Part shown: positions 27,764 through 35,714 of the stretch, piece by piece | Numbering within the stretch: the stretch's first letter is position 1 | Layout of the letters: each line of letters starts with the position of its first letter | Assembly: GCA_964482495.1 (NCBI GenBank) | Contig: CAYZXS010000009.1 | Span: forward strand, 1 to 64,000 | From: J029 sp964482495 | Lineage (GTDB): Bacteria; Planctomycetota; UBA1135 | Direction of reading: 5' to 3' | DNA length: 64,000 nt | The notes under the pieces: generated by a model | Seen by the model: the letters and a program-made list of their open reading frames with translations, nothing else | Database searches by the model: none | What the model was told of the DNA's origin: nothing | Translations under genes and position numbers: made by a program

Positions 27764-28696
27764 TCAGGCGGGCCAGGCCGCGAGGATGCGCGCGAACAGA
27801 TCTTGGCGGCGCACCAGGTCTTCGTCCAGGGCGGCGGCGTTGTGCGTCCGGGCGGCGGCGACCCGCTCCAGGAAAGCGGCCACCTGCAGGGCCATCGGGT
27901 CCTCCCCGGGCACCACCTGGCCGGCCTGGTCCTCGAAGGAGAAGCGGTAGCCGGGCTGCTCCACCCGCCTCGCCAGCAAGGCGTCGTCGAAGCGGTACTC
28001 TGCCGGCCGCGGGTACTCGTCGCTCGGCACGGCGTCGATCCGGCACTCGAGGCTGCGCTTGTGGGTGCACCAGCGGAAGTCGAGCCGGCCGGCGTCGTGG
28101 AAGCGGACGTCCTGCAGCTCGACCGGCCCCGGCGCGGCGGCCTGCAGCAAGCTCAGGGGGTGGGAGAGGATCTCCATCCAGCGCTCGCGGCCGTCGTGGG
28201 CCGGGGTCATCCGCATCCGGAAGCGGCTGGCCGTCGCCGGGTCGACTTCGGGGTGCAGGGCGCGAAAGGCGCCGAGGGTGAAGGGCCACTGGCAGACCTC
28301 CTGCAGCACCAGGCCGGCGGCGGCGTAGTCGCGGGCCAGCTCGCCGGCGTCGCGGCGGGCCATGAGCGGCTTCTCGCACAGGACGTGGACGTGGGCGCGC
28401 AGCCCGGTCTCGAGCCAGGCGGCGTGGGTGTCGCGCGGGCCGGCGACGATCAGGACCTCCGGCGCCCCCTGCACCAGCAGCCGGTTCCAGTCGGAGTAGC
28501 TGGGGCAGCTCAACCCGCGCTCGCCGAGCCAGCGGCTGGCCTCGTCGGCGGTGTAGGCGCTCGTGCCCCAGACGCCGCAGACCTCGGCGCCGGCGGCGGC
28601 GGCCTGCAGGGCCAGGAAGGGCCCGGTGCCGAAGTTGCTGCGCCGGGCGCCGACCACGGCGACGCGCAGGGCGGCGGCTTCAGGAGGGGGATTCAT
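27764..28696 (-). CDS. Gfo/Idh/MocA-family oxidoreductase
   Basis: This is a 310-residue NAD(P)-dependent sugar oxidoreductase-like protein. The Rossmann loop is atypical (VVGARRSNFGTG) but the family motif HVLCEKPLMA (EKP) is intact at about 110. The C-terminal half is the beta-sheet substrate domain. Such enzymes oxidise or isomerise nucleotide sugars or inositols. It overlaps the Nudix gene by 17 bp and lies 24 bp before the radical SAM gene. Confidence 0.8.
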   Translation of the reverse strand: MNPPPEAAALRVAVVGARRSNFGTGPFLALQAAAAGAEVCGVWGTSAYTADEASRWLGERGLSCPSYSDWNRLLVQGAPEVLIVAGPRDTHAAWLETGLRAHVHVLCEKPLMARRDAGELARDYAAAGLVLQEVCQWPFTLGAFRALHPEVDPATASRFRMRMTPAHDGRERWMEILSHPLSLLQAAAPGPVELQDVRFHDAGRLDFRWCTHKRSLECRIDAVPSDEYPRPAEYRFDDALLARRVEQPGYRFSFEDQAGQVVPGEDPMALQVAAFLERVAAARTHNAAALDEDLVRRQDLFARILAAWPA

Positions 28697-29366
28697 CTCG
28701 GGTTTCGAGTCGCGCCGCCAGGCGGCAAAGTCCGATCTCGGTCTTCATGTCCGGAATGCGGCCGTCCCGGCAGCGGCGGATGGCCTCGTCGAGGTCGAGC
28801 ACCAGGACCCGGGTCCCGTGCTCCATCGGCGAGCCGTCGCCGGCCGGCAGCGCGGCGGTGGACGGCGGCCGGTCGAGTTCGGCGACCAGGAAGTCGACCC
28901 GCTCGTCGGCGGCGCCGGGGGTCGGATAGGACGGTCCGCCGAGCACTTCCAGGTCCGAGGGGTCGAGCTTCACCCCGGCCTCCTCCCAGGCTTCGGCCGC
29001 GCCCCGCCGCCGCAGCCCGGCGCCGCCCTCGTCCCCGGGCTCGAGGATGCCGGCGACCAGCTCGACCAGCATCAGCGGCGCCTCGGGGTCGGCGCGGACC
29101 AGCTCCTTGTGGCGCCGCAGCCACACCGGCGGCCGCACGCCCTCCTTGAGCACCACCCGGGGCCGGCCGTCCTCGCCGCGGAACCACAGGACCACCGCCA
29201 CGGCGTCGGTCCCGGGCCGGCTGACGACGTCGCAGGAGTAGGCGGGCGAGGCGCTGCCGTCCTCGTAGAGGTGGCGCAGCCGCAGCCGCCGGACCGTCAG
29301 GAAGCCCTCGTCGGCGCGGCTGCCCGAGGTGCGGTCTTCGAGGATCTCGAGCGAGACCGGACGCAC
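28680..29366 (-). CDS. Nudix hydrolase (ADP-sugar-pyrophosphatase-like, degenerate box)
   Basis: This 228-residue protein starts at GTG. The Nudix box is recognisable as GILEPGDE...AAEAWEEAGV, but the spacing is a few residues longer than canonical and the Arg of REUxEE is Ala. Activity may be altered, although the metal-binding EE pair remains. The layout resembles ADP-ribose/ADP-glucose pyrophosphatases. It is the first gene of the radical SAM cassette. Confidence 0.7.
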   Translation of the reverse strand: MRPVSLEILEDRTSGSRADEGFLTVRRLRLRHLYEDGSASPAYSCDVVSRPGTDAVAVVLWFRGEDGRPRVVLKEGVRPPVWLRRHKELVRADPEAPLMLVELVAGILEPGDEGGAGLRRRGAAEAWEEAGVKLDPSDLEVLGGPSYPTPGAADERVDFLVAELDRPPSTAALPAGDGSPMEHGTRVLVLDLDEAIRRCRDGRIPDMKTEIGLCRLAARLETRDESPS

Positions 29367-29372
29367 GGCAGC

Positions 29373-29378
29373 ATCCTA
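29373..29378 (-). promoter_or_regulatory. Candidate -10 (TAGGAT) of the radical SAM cassette
   Basis: TAGGAT lies 6 nt before the GTG of the Nudix gene, so the five-gene message would be leaderless. Confidence 0.45.
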
Positions 29379-29390
29379 GCGGAGCCGGAC

Positions 29391-31979
29391 TCAGTTGCCG
29401 ATGCGGATCCGAAGGCCGTGGCTGAGCGCCCAGCCCTGGGGCTGCGCCGGGTCCTGGACGAAGGCCTGCAGGAAGTACTCTCGGCCTGCGAAGACCGGGT
29501 TGTTCGGGACCGTCGCCGGGATCGAGCCGTCGCCGCTGGGGCCGGTGGTGAAGCTCCACTGCAAGGCGCCGGCGCCGCTGACCAGCAGGTGGCCGCCGAG
29601 GTAGGGCGCGTCCTGGGCCGCGCTGGCGATCACCAGCACGCCGCTGGCCGATGCGGGTCCGCCGGAGACCAGCGCGGTGTAGGCCTGGCCGACCCGAGGC
29701 ACCCGGTCCCCGCGCAGCTCGAGCACGTTGGCGCCGTCGCGCAGTTCGCCGTAGGGGAAGTTGCCGGGCAGGTCGGGCTGGTAGTCCCAGATGCCGCGCC
29801 CGTAGGTGCCGAAGCGGACGATGCCCGAGGACCAGACCGGCTCGACGCTCCAGTAGAGGGTGATCGGGGCCGCCGCGCCGAGGGCGTCGTCCCACTGGCC
29901 GCTGGCCGGATCATAGATCCAGGCGCCATTCTCGCTGGCGCAGGCCATCTGGCCGCCGCCGCCGGGCACCTCGCAGATGTCGTAGACCAGGGTGTTGGGC
30001 AGGCCGCCGCGGCGGGCGGTCCAGGTCAGGCCGCCGTCCAGGGAGCGCATCACCGGCGGCGCGCTGTAGCCGCTGCCGGCCACCCAGACCTCGTCGACGT
30101 CCAGGGTCGAGGGCCACAGGGCGGTGCCGTAGAAGTAGTGGGATCCCGGCCCGCCGCCCTGGGTCATGGTCCAGGTCACGGCGTGGTCGGTGGAGCGCCA
30201 CAGGGTGCCGTCGGTGCAGGCGGCCCACGCCAGGTCGGGGTCGATGGGCGAGAAGGCCAGCGCCGACAGCATGCGGCCGCCGAAGCCGGTAGTGCTGTGC
30301 TGGGTCCAGTTCCAGTTCCAGAAACCGGTGCGCTTGCAGCGCCAGATCGAGTCCTGGGCGCACAGGAAGAAGCCGGCGCGGGCGTAGGGGTCCGCCACCA
30401 CCGGCGGCAGCCACAGGCGGCCGAGACCGGAGGGGAAGTTCAGGTCGCCGCCAGTGATCAGGTTCGGGTCGTCCTCGTCGTCGGTCACCAGCACGAAGCC
30501 GGGGTAGGGCGAGAAGACCATGTCGTGGGTGCCGTTGTAGGAGGAGATGTGGCCGTAGTCGCCGCTGATCAGCTGGTCGAAGTCGGCCCACGGCCCGCCG
30601 CCGCCGCCCGGCGCGCCGAGCTGCGACCGCTGGTAGCCCTGGTCCTGCGAACCGGCCATGACCAGCTCCGGCCGACGCCGGCTGGTGAAGGTGGAGTAGT
30701 ACTGGCTGACGCCGAGGCCGCTCAGCGACAGGTTCTCGACCGTCTGCATCCGGTCCAGGCTCTGGTAGACGCCGCCGTCGGTGCCGACGTACCAGACCTC
30801 GCCCTGCGGCGCGCCGGCCTCGGGCCGGCAGTCGATGCGCATGATGTCGGCGTGCAGGTAGATGGCCGGGTTGCCGTAGTAGCTGCCCCAGGAGTTGACC
30901 ACCTGGAAGCTGGCGCCGCCGTCGCGCGAGACCCGCATCTCAACGCCGCCGTAGGCCATCAGGTCCGGGTCCTGGGAGCTGCACTCGAAGCCGCCCCAGA
31001 AGTCGGTGCAGTCGTGCACGTGGCTCCAGCTGCCGCCGAGGTCGAAGCTGCGCCAGATCTGCCACTGGCCGCCGTTCTTGGCCGCCAGGCTCAGCGCCGG
31101 GGTCGGCCCCTCGGTGCCGCGCAGGCGCACGTCGCTGGCCTGGAAGGGCAGGGTGCCGCCGACCTGGACGAAGCTGGCGCCGCCGTCGGTGGACTGGTAG
31201 AGCTTGTCCTTCTTGAACACGTACACCGATCCGAGGGCGTCGCGCGGCGCCCAGATGTCGCTGCGCCAGGTGTTCATGTCGTGGGTGCGGCTGAAGCTCA
31301 GGCCGCGGTCGACCGAGCGGTAGACGCCCCAGCCGTTCAGGGCGTTGCTGTCGTAGGCCACCATCAGGATGGTGTGGTCGGGCAGCGTCAGGATGCGGGC
31401 GACGTCGTTGAGGTTCGACAGCCCGTTCGGCGCGCTCCAGGTGGCGCCGCCGTCGACGGTCCGGTGGACCATGCCGCCCGAACGGCGCAGGACGATGTCC
31501 GGGCCGCCGGTCGGGTGCGGCACGACGGCGAGGTCGTGGGCGCCGCCGTAGAGGTTGTCGCCGATCGGCGTCCAGTTGGAGCCGTCGCGGCCGCCGACCC
31601 AGACGCCGCCGAGGGCGGAGCCGGCATAGAGTTGCTGGCCGTCGCTGGACCAGGCGGTGGCGAACATCCGGCCGGCCTGGTTGCGGCTGCCGAGCTCCTG
31701 CCAGCTGCCGGCGCGGGCGCCGCCGCGGCTCCCGGCCAGGGCGTTCTTTCGGTCCATGGCGGCCAAGCCGTTCGCCCGCTCGATCTGGCGCCAGTCGACG
31801 CCCGGCGCGGCCCGGTGCCTGCCCTCGACCCAGGCGCGGCGAGCGGCCTTGTTGCGGGATTCGGCGTCCTCGTCCTGGAGGTGCTCGGTGGGCGCGGGAG
31901 GCTGCTGACCGAGCTGGCTGCAGGACCAGGCCGTCGTCGCAATCAGGGTGAGGGGAAGGAGGTGGCGGAAGGCGCCCAT
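29391..31979 (-). CDS. BNR/VPS10-type beta-propeller lipoprotein
   Basis: This 862-residue protein has a lipoprotein-like signal (TTAWSC, Cys20). Repeated Asp-box motifs follow (VDGGATW, VDRGLSF, TDGGASF, DLGGSW, RDGGASF, LDGGLTW), as in sialidase/sortilin propellers. No sialidase catalytic Arg triad was identified, so binding rather than catalysis is likely. The last 100 residues form the tail domain (YFLQAFVQDP...LSHGLRIRIG) shared with other secreted proteins in this window. It is probably cell-surface or periplasmic. Confidence 0.75.
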   Translation of the reverse strand: MGAFRHLLPLTLIATTAWSCSQLGQQPPAPTEHLQDEDAESRNKAARRAWVEGRHRAAPGVDWRQIERANGLAAMDRKNALAGSRGGARAGSWQELGSRNQAGRMFATAWSSDGQQLYAGSALGGVWVGGRDGSNWTPIGDNLYGGAHDLAVVPHPTGGPDIVLRRSGGMVHRTVDGGATWSAPNGLSNLNDVARILTLPDHTILMVAYDSNALNGWGVYRSVDRGLSFSRTHDMNTWRSDIWAPRDALGSVYVFKKDKLYQSTDGGASFVQVGGTLPFQASDVRLRGTEGPTPALSLAAKNGGQWQIWRSFDLGGSWSHVHDCTDFWGGFECSSQDPDLMAYGGVEMRVSRDGGASFQVVNSWGSYYGNPAIYLHADIMRIDCRPEAGAPQGEVWYVGTDGGVYQSLDRMQTVENLSLSGLGVSQYYSTFTSRRRPELVMAGSQDQGYQRSQLGAPGGGGGPWADFDQLISGDYGHISSYNGTHDMVFSPYPGFVLVTDDEDDPNLITGGDLNFPSGLGRLWLPPVVADPYARAGFFLCAQDSIWRCKRTGFWNWNWTQHSTTGFGGRMLSALAFSPIDPDLAWAACTDGTLWRSTDHAVTWTMTQGGGPGSHYFYGTALWPSTLDVDEVWVAGSGYSAPPVMRSLDGGLTWTARRGGLPNTLVYDICEVPGGGGQMACASENGAWIYDPASGQWDDALGAAAPITLYWSVEPVWSSGIVRFGTYGRGIWDYQPDLPGNFPYGELRDGANVLELRGDRVPRVGQAYTALVSGGPASASGVLVIASAAQDAPYLGGHLLVSGAGALQWSFTTGPSGDGSIPATVPNNPVFAGREYFLQAFVQDPAQPQGWALSHGLRIRIGN

Positions 31980-31985
31980 CGCCCA

Positions 31986-31991
31986 AGAATA
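31986..31991 (-). promoter_or_regulatory. Candidate -10 (TATTCT) of the BNR lipoprotein
   Basis: TATTCT is 6 nt upstream of the ATG and fits the near-leaderless pattern. Confidence 0.4.
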
Positions 31992-32046
31992 CCCTGGAAG
32001 GCGCTCTTCGGCCGGGCTGGGCGGTCGGCCCCGCGCTGCTCGCCGG

Positions 32047-32052
32047 TAGGCT
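32047..32052 (+). promoter_or_regulatory. Candidate -10 (TAGGCT) of the heptose genes
   Basis: TAGGCT is 7 nt upstream of the GTG start at 32060. The two divergent units here start less than 85 bp apart. Confidence 0.4.
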
Positions 32053-32059
32053 ATGCGCC

Positions 32060-32560
32060 GTGGATCCGCTCCCGAAGATCCTGGCCCGGGACGAGCTCGC
32101 CGGGCAGCTGCGCCGCGCCCGCGAGGCCGGCCGCAGCGTGGTGCTGTGCAACGGCGTCTTCGACCTGCTGCACGTCGGCCACGTCCGGGCGCTGCGCGCC
32201 GCCGCCGCCATCGGCGATCTGCTCGTGGTGGCGCTCAACGACGACGACTCCACGCGCCGCCACAAGGGCCCCGGCCGGCCGCTGCAGCCGGCGGCCGAGC
32301 GGGCGGAGATCCTGGCCAGCCTGGCGTGCGTCGACTTCGTGACCCTGTTCCCCGAGGACACGGTGGCCGAGACCCTGTGGAAGCTGCAGCCGCGGATCCA
32401 CGCCAAGGGCGAGGACTACCGCCCCGACCGGATCCCCGAAGACGAGCGGCGCGCCGCCCGCGAGCTCGGCATCGAGCTGGCGCTGGTCGGCGGCGCCAAG
32501 GCGGGCTCCTCCAGCGAACTCGCCGCCCGGCTGGCCGCCGCGCCGGAGGACCGGGCGTGA
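32060..32560 (+). CDS. rfaE2: Heptose-1-phosphate adenylyltransferase (RfaE2/HldE C-domain type)
   Basis: This is a 166-residue stand-alone nucleotidyltransferase. Signature motifs are LCNGVFDLLHVGHV (HxGH at about 38-41), NDDDSTRRHKGPGRP and the KGEDYRPDRIPE segment typical of the HldE C-terminal domain. It makes ADP-glycero-manno-heptose for the LPS inner core. The kinase half found in fused HldE is absent from the window. It starts at GTG and overlaps the heptosyltransferase by 4 bp (GTGA). Confidence 0.9.
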   Translation: MDPLPKILARDELAGQLRRAREAGRSVVLCNGVFDLLHVGHVRALRAAAAIGDLLVVALNDDDSTRRHKGPGRPLQPAAERAEILASLACVDFVTLFPEDTVAETLWKLQPRIHAKGEDYRPDRIPEDERRAARELGIELALVGGAKAGSSSELAARLAAAPEDRA

Positions 32561-33657
32561 AGCGCATCGCCGTGCGCCTGCCGAACCCGGTCGGCGACGT
32601 CGTCGCCGCCACGCCGCTGCTCCGCGTGTTGCGCCAGCGCAACCCCATGGCCCGGATCATCGTCGCCGGCAGCCGGCCGGCGATCGAGCTGCTCCAGGGG
32701 CTGCCGACCATCGACGAATACGCCGAGCTCGGCCCCGAGACCCGGACCGGCGCGCTCGGGCCGTGGCGGCAGGCCGAGGCCCTGCGCCACCTCTACGCCG
32801 ACACCATCTACCTGCTGCCGAACTCGACCTCCTCGGCGCTGGCCGCCGCGCTGGCCAAGATCCCGGCCCGGATCGGCCGCCAGGCGCCGCTGCGGGGGCT
32901 GCTGCTGACCGAGACCCTGCCGCGGATCCGGGAGGCGCGGCCGATGACCGAGCTCTACGTCGAGCTCGACGGCGCCACCGAGGCCCCGCCGATCGAGCTC
33001 GCGGTCACCGAGCGGGAGCGGAAGCTCGCCGAGGAGACGGTCGACGCCCTGGGCCAGCACGAGCTCGAGCCCCCCTTCTTCGCGGTGGCGCCCGGCGCGG
33101 CCTTCGGCCCGTCCAAGATCTACCCGGCGGAGATGACCGCCGAAGCGCTGCGGCTCACCGCCGAGCGGACCGGCCTGCAACCGCTGCTGTTCGGCTCGCC
33201 GGCCGAGTCAGGCTTGATCCGCGAGATCAAGCAGCGCTGCAAGGCGGCGGGCTGCACCGTGCCCTTCATGCACGCCTCGATCGGCGAGATGAAGGCGCTG
33301 CTCTCCTGGTGCAAGCTGATGCTGACCATGGACAACGGCGCCCGCCACGTCGCCGCCGCGCTGGGCGTGCCCCAGGTGGTGCTGTTCGGCGCCACCGACC
33401 CGGCCTGGACCGACTACTGCCGGGCCCGGACCACCTTCCTGCGGCGCGAGGAGGTCGATTGCAGCCCCTGCCACAAGAAGGTCTGCCCCATCGACCTGCG
33501 CTGCCTCCGGCGGATCGAGCCGGCCGTGGTGGCCGACGCCGCCGTCAACGCGCTGCGGCTGCAGGAAGAGCGGGACCGGCTCAGCCGGGAGGCCGCCGCT
33601 CCTGAGGGGGCCGCCGGCGCCGCCCCGCCGGGCGAAAAGGAAGCGGGACCCGCCTGA
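32557..33657 (+). CDS. Glycosyltransferase family 9 (LPS heptosyltransferase)
   Basis: This 366-residue GT-B fold enzyme is of the WaaF/WaaC type. It starts KRIAVRLPNPVGDVVAATPLLRVL. The conserved middle motif is VAPGAAFGPSKIYP (where WaaF has GA..G..K.WP), and the nucleotide-sugar pocket region is LTMDNGARHVAAALGVPQVVLFGATDP. A Cys-rich segment CSPCHKKVCPIDLRC near the end is common in WaaF. It adds ADP-heptose to the inner core and is coupled to the adenylyltransferase that makes its donor. Confidence 0.9.
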   Translation: MKRIAVRLPNPVGDVVAATPLLRVLRQRNPMARIIVAGSRPAIELLQGLPTIDEYAELGPETRTGALGPWRQAEALRHLYADTIYLLPNSTSSALAAALAKIPARIGRQAPLRGLLLTETLPRIREARPMTELYVELDGATEAPPIELAVTERERKLAEETVDALGQHELEPPFFAVAPGAAFGPSKIYPAEMTAEALRLTAERTGLQPLLFGSPAESGLIREIKQRCKAAGCTVPFMHASIGEMKALLSWCKLMLTMDNGARHVAAALGVPQVVLFGATDPAWTDYCRARTTFLRREEVDCSPCHKKVCPIDLRCLRRIEPAVVADAAVNALRLQEERDRLSREAAAPEGAAGAAPPGEKEAGPA

Positions 33658-33678
33658 TGGGGGTCCCGCGCGCCCGGT

Positions 33679-33754
<76 letters not shown>

Positions 33755-33802
33755 AACCGGGCGTGAGATTGTAGTGCCGCTCCAGGCGGCGTAAACCCCA
33801 GC

Positions 33803-34933
33803 ATGCCTTCCGGCGTCCTCCGCGCCCCCTACCCCTTCGCCGCCGCTCCGGAGCTGGAGCTCCTCGCGGATCCGGCGCAGACCTGGGAGCGACTGCTGGC
33901 CGACCTGGCCTCGGCCCGGCGCTCGCTGCGGATCGAGAACTTCATCTTCAACGACGGCCTGGCCGGCGCCGCGGTGGTGGACGCCGTGGTCCGCGCCGCC
34001 GACCACGGCGCCCGGGTCCGGGTGCACGTCGACGGCTTCGGCTCCAGCGGCTTCGGGGCCGCCGACCGTGACCGCCTGGCCGCCGCCGGCGCCGAGCTGC
34101 GCTTCTTCAACCGCCCCCGCTTCTGGAAGCTGCTGCGGCCGGTCCGCGCCTTCCCGCGCACCCACCGGCGCATCGTCGTCGTCGACGACCGCATCGCCTG
34201 GACCGGCGGCCTGGCCTTCGACGACCAGTGGTGGCCCGAGGAGGGCAGGGAGGCCGCCCGGGACACCATGGCCCGCTTCACCGGCGACGCCGTCCTCGAC
34301 CTGGCCGACGCCTTCGAGCGCCTGTGGGGCAAGCGGGCCGGCGCCGGCGGCGGACCGCGGCAGCGGCGCCAGCCCGCGGGCCAGCACGGTGAGCTGCGGG
34401 TGGTGCCCCAGTACACCCTGCGGGTCCCCCACTACCACCGCAGCTTCCTGCGCCGCCTGGCCTACTCCCAGCGCCGGGCGTGGATCGCGGTGCCCTACTT
34501 CTTCCCCGGACCCAGCCTCTACGAAGCCCTGCGCCGGGCGCTGCGCCGCGGCGTCGACCTGCGCTTCCTGTTCCCGGGCCAGCGCACCGACCACCCGGCG
34601 GTGCGGCTGGCCGCCCGGCGCCACTACGGCCGGCTGCTGCGGGCCGGCGCCCGGATCTGGGAGTACCAGCCCTCCTTCATGCACGCCAAGGTGGCGCTGT
34701 TCGACGACGAGTGGACCCTGGCCGGCTCCTCCAACTTGGACGCCTGGTCGCTGTTCATCAACAACGAGATCGCGATCGAGTCCTGCGACCCGGGTTGCGC
34801 CGCCACCCTGATCGGGCAGTTCGAGCGGGACTTCGAGCGCAGCCGCGAGGTGACCCTGGAGGAGTGGCGCAAGCGCGGCCTCTGGGCCCGCTTCCTCGAG
34901 CGATTCCTCGGCACCTTCGACCCCGCCTTCTGA
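33803..34933 (+). CDS. Phospholipase D-like protein (cardiolipin synthase family)
   Basis: This is a 376-residue protein with two PLD half-motifs. The first reads THRRIVVVDD, so the HxK lysine is Arg. The second is canonical, MHAKVALFDD...GSSNLD. N-terminal transmembrane helices of ClsA are missing, as in ClsB-type soluble enzymes. It may synthesise cardiolipin or another phosphatidyl ester. It forms a pair with the next gene, 12 bp downstream; in ClsB operons an endonuclease/phosphatase-fold gene (YbhP-like) is a known neighbour, which supports a ClsB-like assignment. Confidence 0.82.
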   Translation: MPSGVLRAPYPFAAAPELELLADPAQTWERLLADLASARRSLRIENFIFNDGLAGAAVVDAVVRAADHGARVRVHVDGFGSSGFGAADRDRLAAAGAELRFFNRPRFWKLLRPVRAFPRTHRRIVVVDDRIAWTGGLAFDDQWWPEEGREAARDTMARFTGDAVLDLADAFERLWGKRAGAGGGPRQRRQPAGQHGELRVVPQYTLRVPHYHRSFLRRLAYSQRRAWIAVPYFFPGPSLYEALRRALRRGVDLRFLFPGQRTDHPAVRLAARRHYGRLLRAGARIWEYQPSFMHAKVALFDDEWTLAGSSNLDAWSLFINNEIAIESCDPGCAATLIGQFERDFERSREVTLEEWRKRGLWARFLERFLGTFDPAF

Positions 34934-34945
34934 CCGGAATCCGCC

Positions 34946-35683
34946 GTGATCCTGCGCCTGATGAGCTGGAACATCCACCGGGCGATCGGCGTGGACCGCC
35001 GCTTCCGGCCCGAGCGGGTGGTCGAGGTGATCCGGCACCACGACCCGGACATCCTGCTGATGCAGGAGGTCGACCGCGGCGTGCCGCGCTCGCGGCGGCT
35101 GTGGCTGGACCACCTGATCGCCAAGGAGGCGGGCTACCCCTACCACTCCTGGGCCCAGGCCCACGTGCTCAAGGAGGGCAGCTACGGCAACGCCACGCTG
35201 TCGCGCTTCCCGATCACCAAGCGGCGCCACCTGGACCTGCGGATCGACTGGCGCAAGCGGCGCAACGCCATGTTCACGCGCCTGAAGCTGCCCCGGCGCC
35301 ACGGCCAGCTCCACGTCTTCAATTGGCACCTCGGCCTGAGCGCCGCCGAGCGCGCCAAGCAGGCCGAGCGGCTGCTGCACACCGGCACCCTGCGCGACTT
35401 GCCGACCAGCGCCCGGGTGCTGATCGGCGGCGACACCAATGACTGGCGTAACCAGCTGTTCCCGACCCGGATGCGGCCGGCCGGCTTCCACGCCTGGAGC
35501 GAGCACGGCCGGCGACAACACATCCGGACCTACCCGAGCACCCGGCCGGTCGGAGCGCTCGACAAGTTCTTCTGGCGCGGCCCGATCGGCCACGAGCACA
35601 TCCACGCCAGCAAGCTGAAGCTGGCCCGCGTCGCCAGCGACCACCTGCCGCTGGTGGCCGAGTTCGAGTTGTTGGGACGCTGA
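34946..35683 (+). CDS. Endonuclease/exonuclease/phosphatase-fold protein (YbhP-like)
   Basis: This 245-residue EEP-superfamily protein starts at GTG. Motifs are SWNIHRAIG (Asn), MQEVDRG (metal Glu), NWHLGL (His), IGGDTND (Asp/Asn) and ASDHLPLVAEF (catalytic Asp-His). Substrates in this family include DNA, phosphoinositides and other phosphodiesters. Pairing with the PLD protein suggests a lipid head-group role, which is an inference. Confidence 0.82.
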   Translation: MILRLMSWNIHRAIGVDRRFRPERVVEVIRHHDPDILLMQEVDRGVPRSRRLWLDHLIAKEAGYPYHSWAQAHVLKEGSYGNATLSRFPITKRRHLDLRIDWRKRRNAMFTRLKLPRRHGQLHVFNWHLGLSAAERAKQAERLLHTGTLRDLPTSARVLIGGDTNDWRNQLFPTRMRPAGFHAWSEHGRRQHIRTYPSTRPVGALDKFFWRGPIGHEHIHASKLKLARVASDHLPLVAEFELLGR

Positions 35684-35714
35684 GACCGCTGGGCGGCTGA
35701 GCAGGCGCCCGGGC

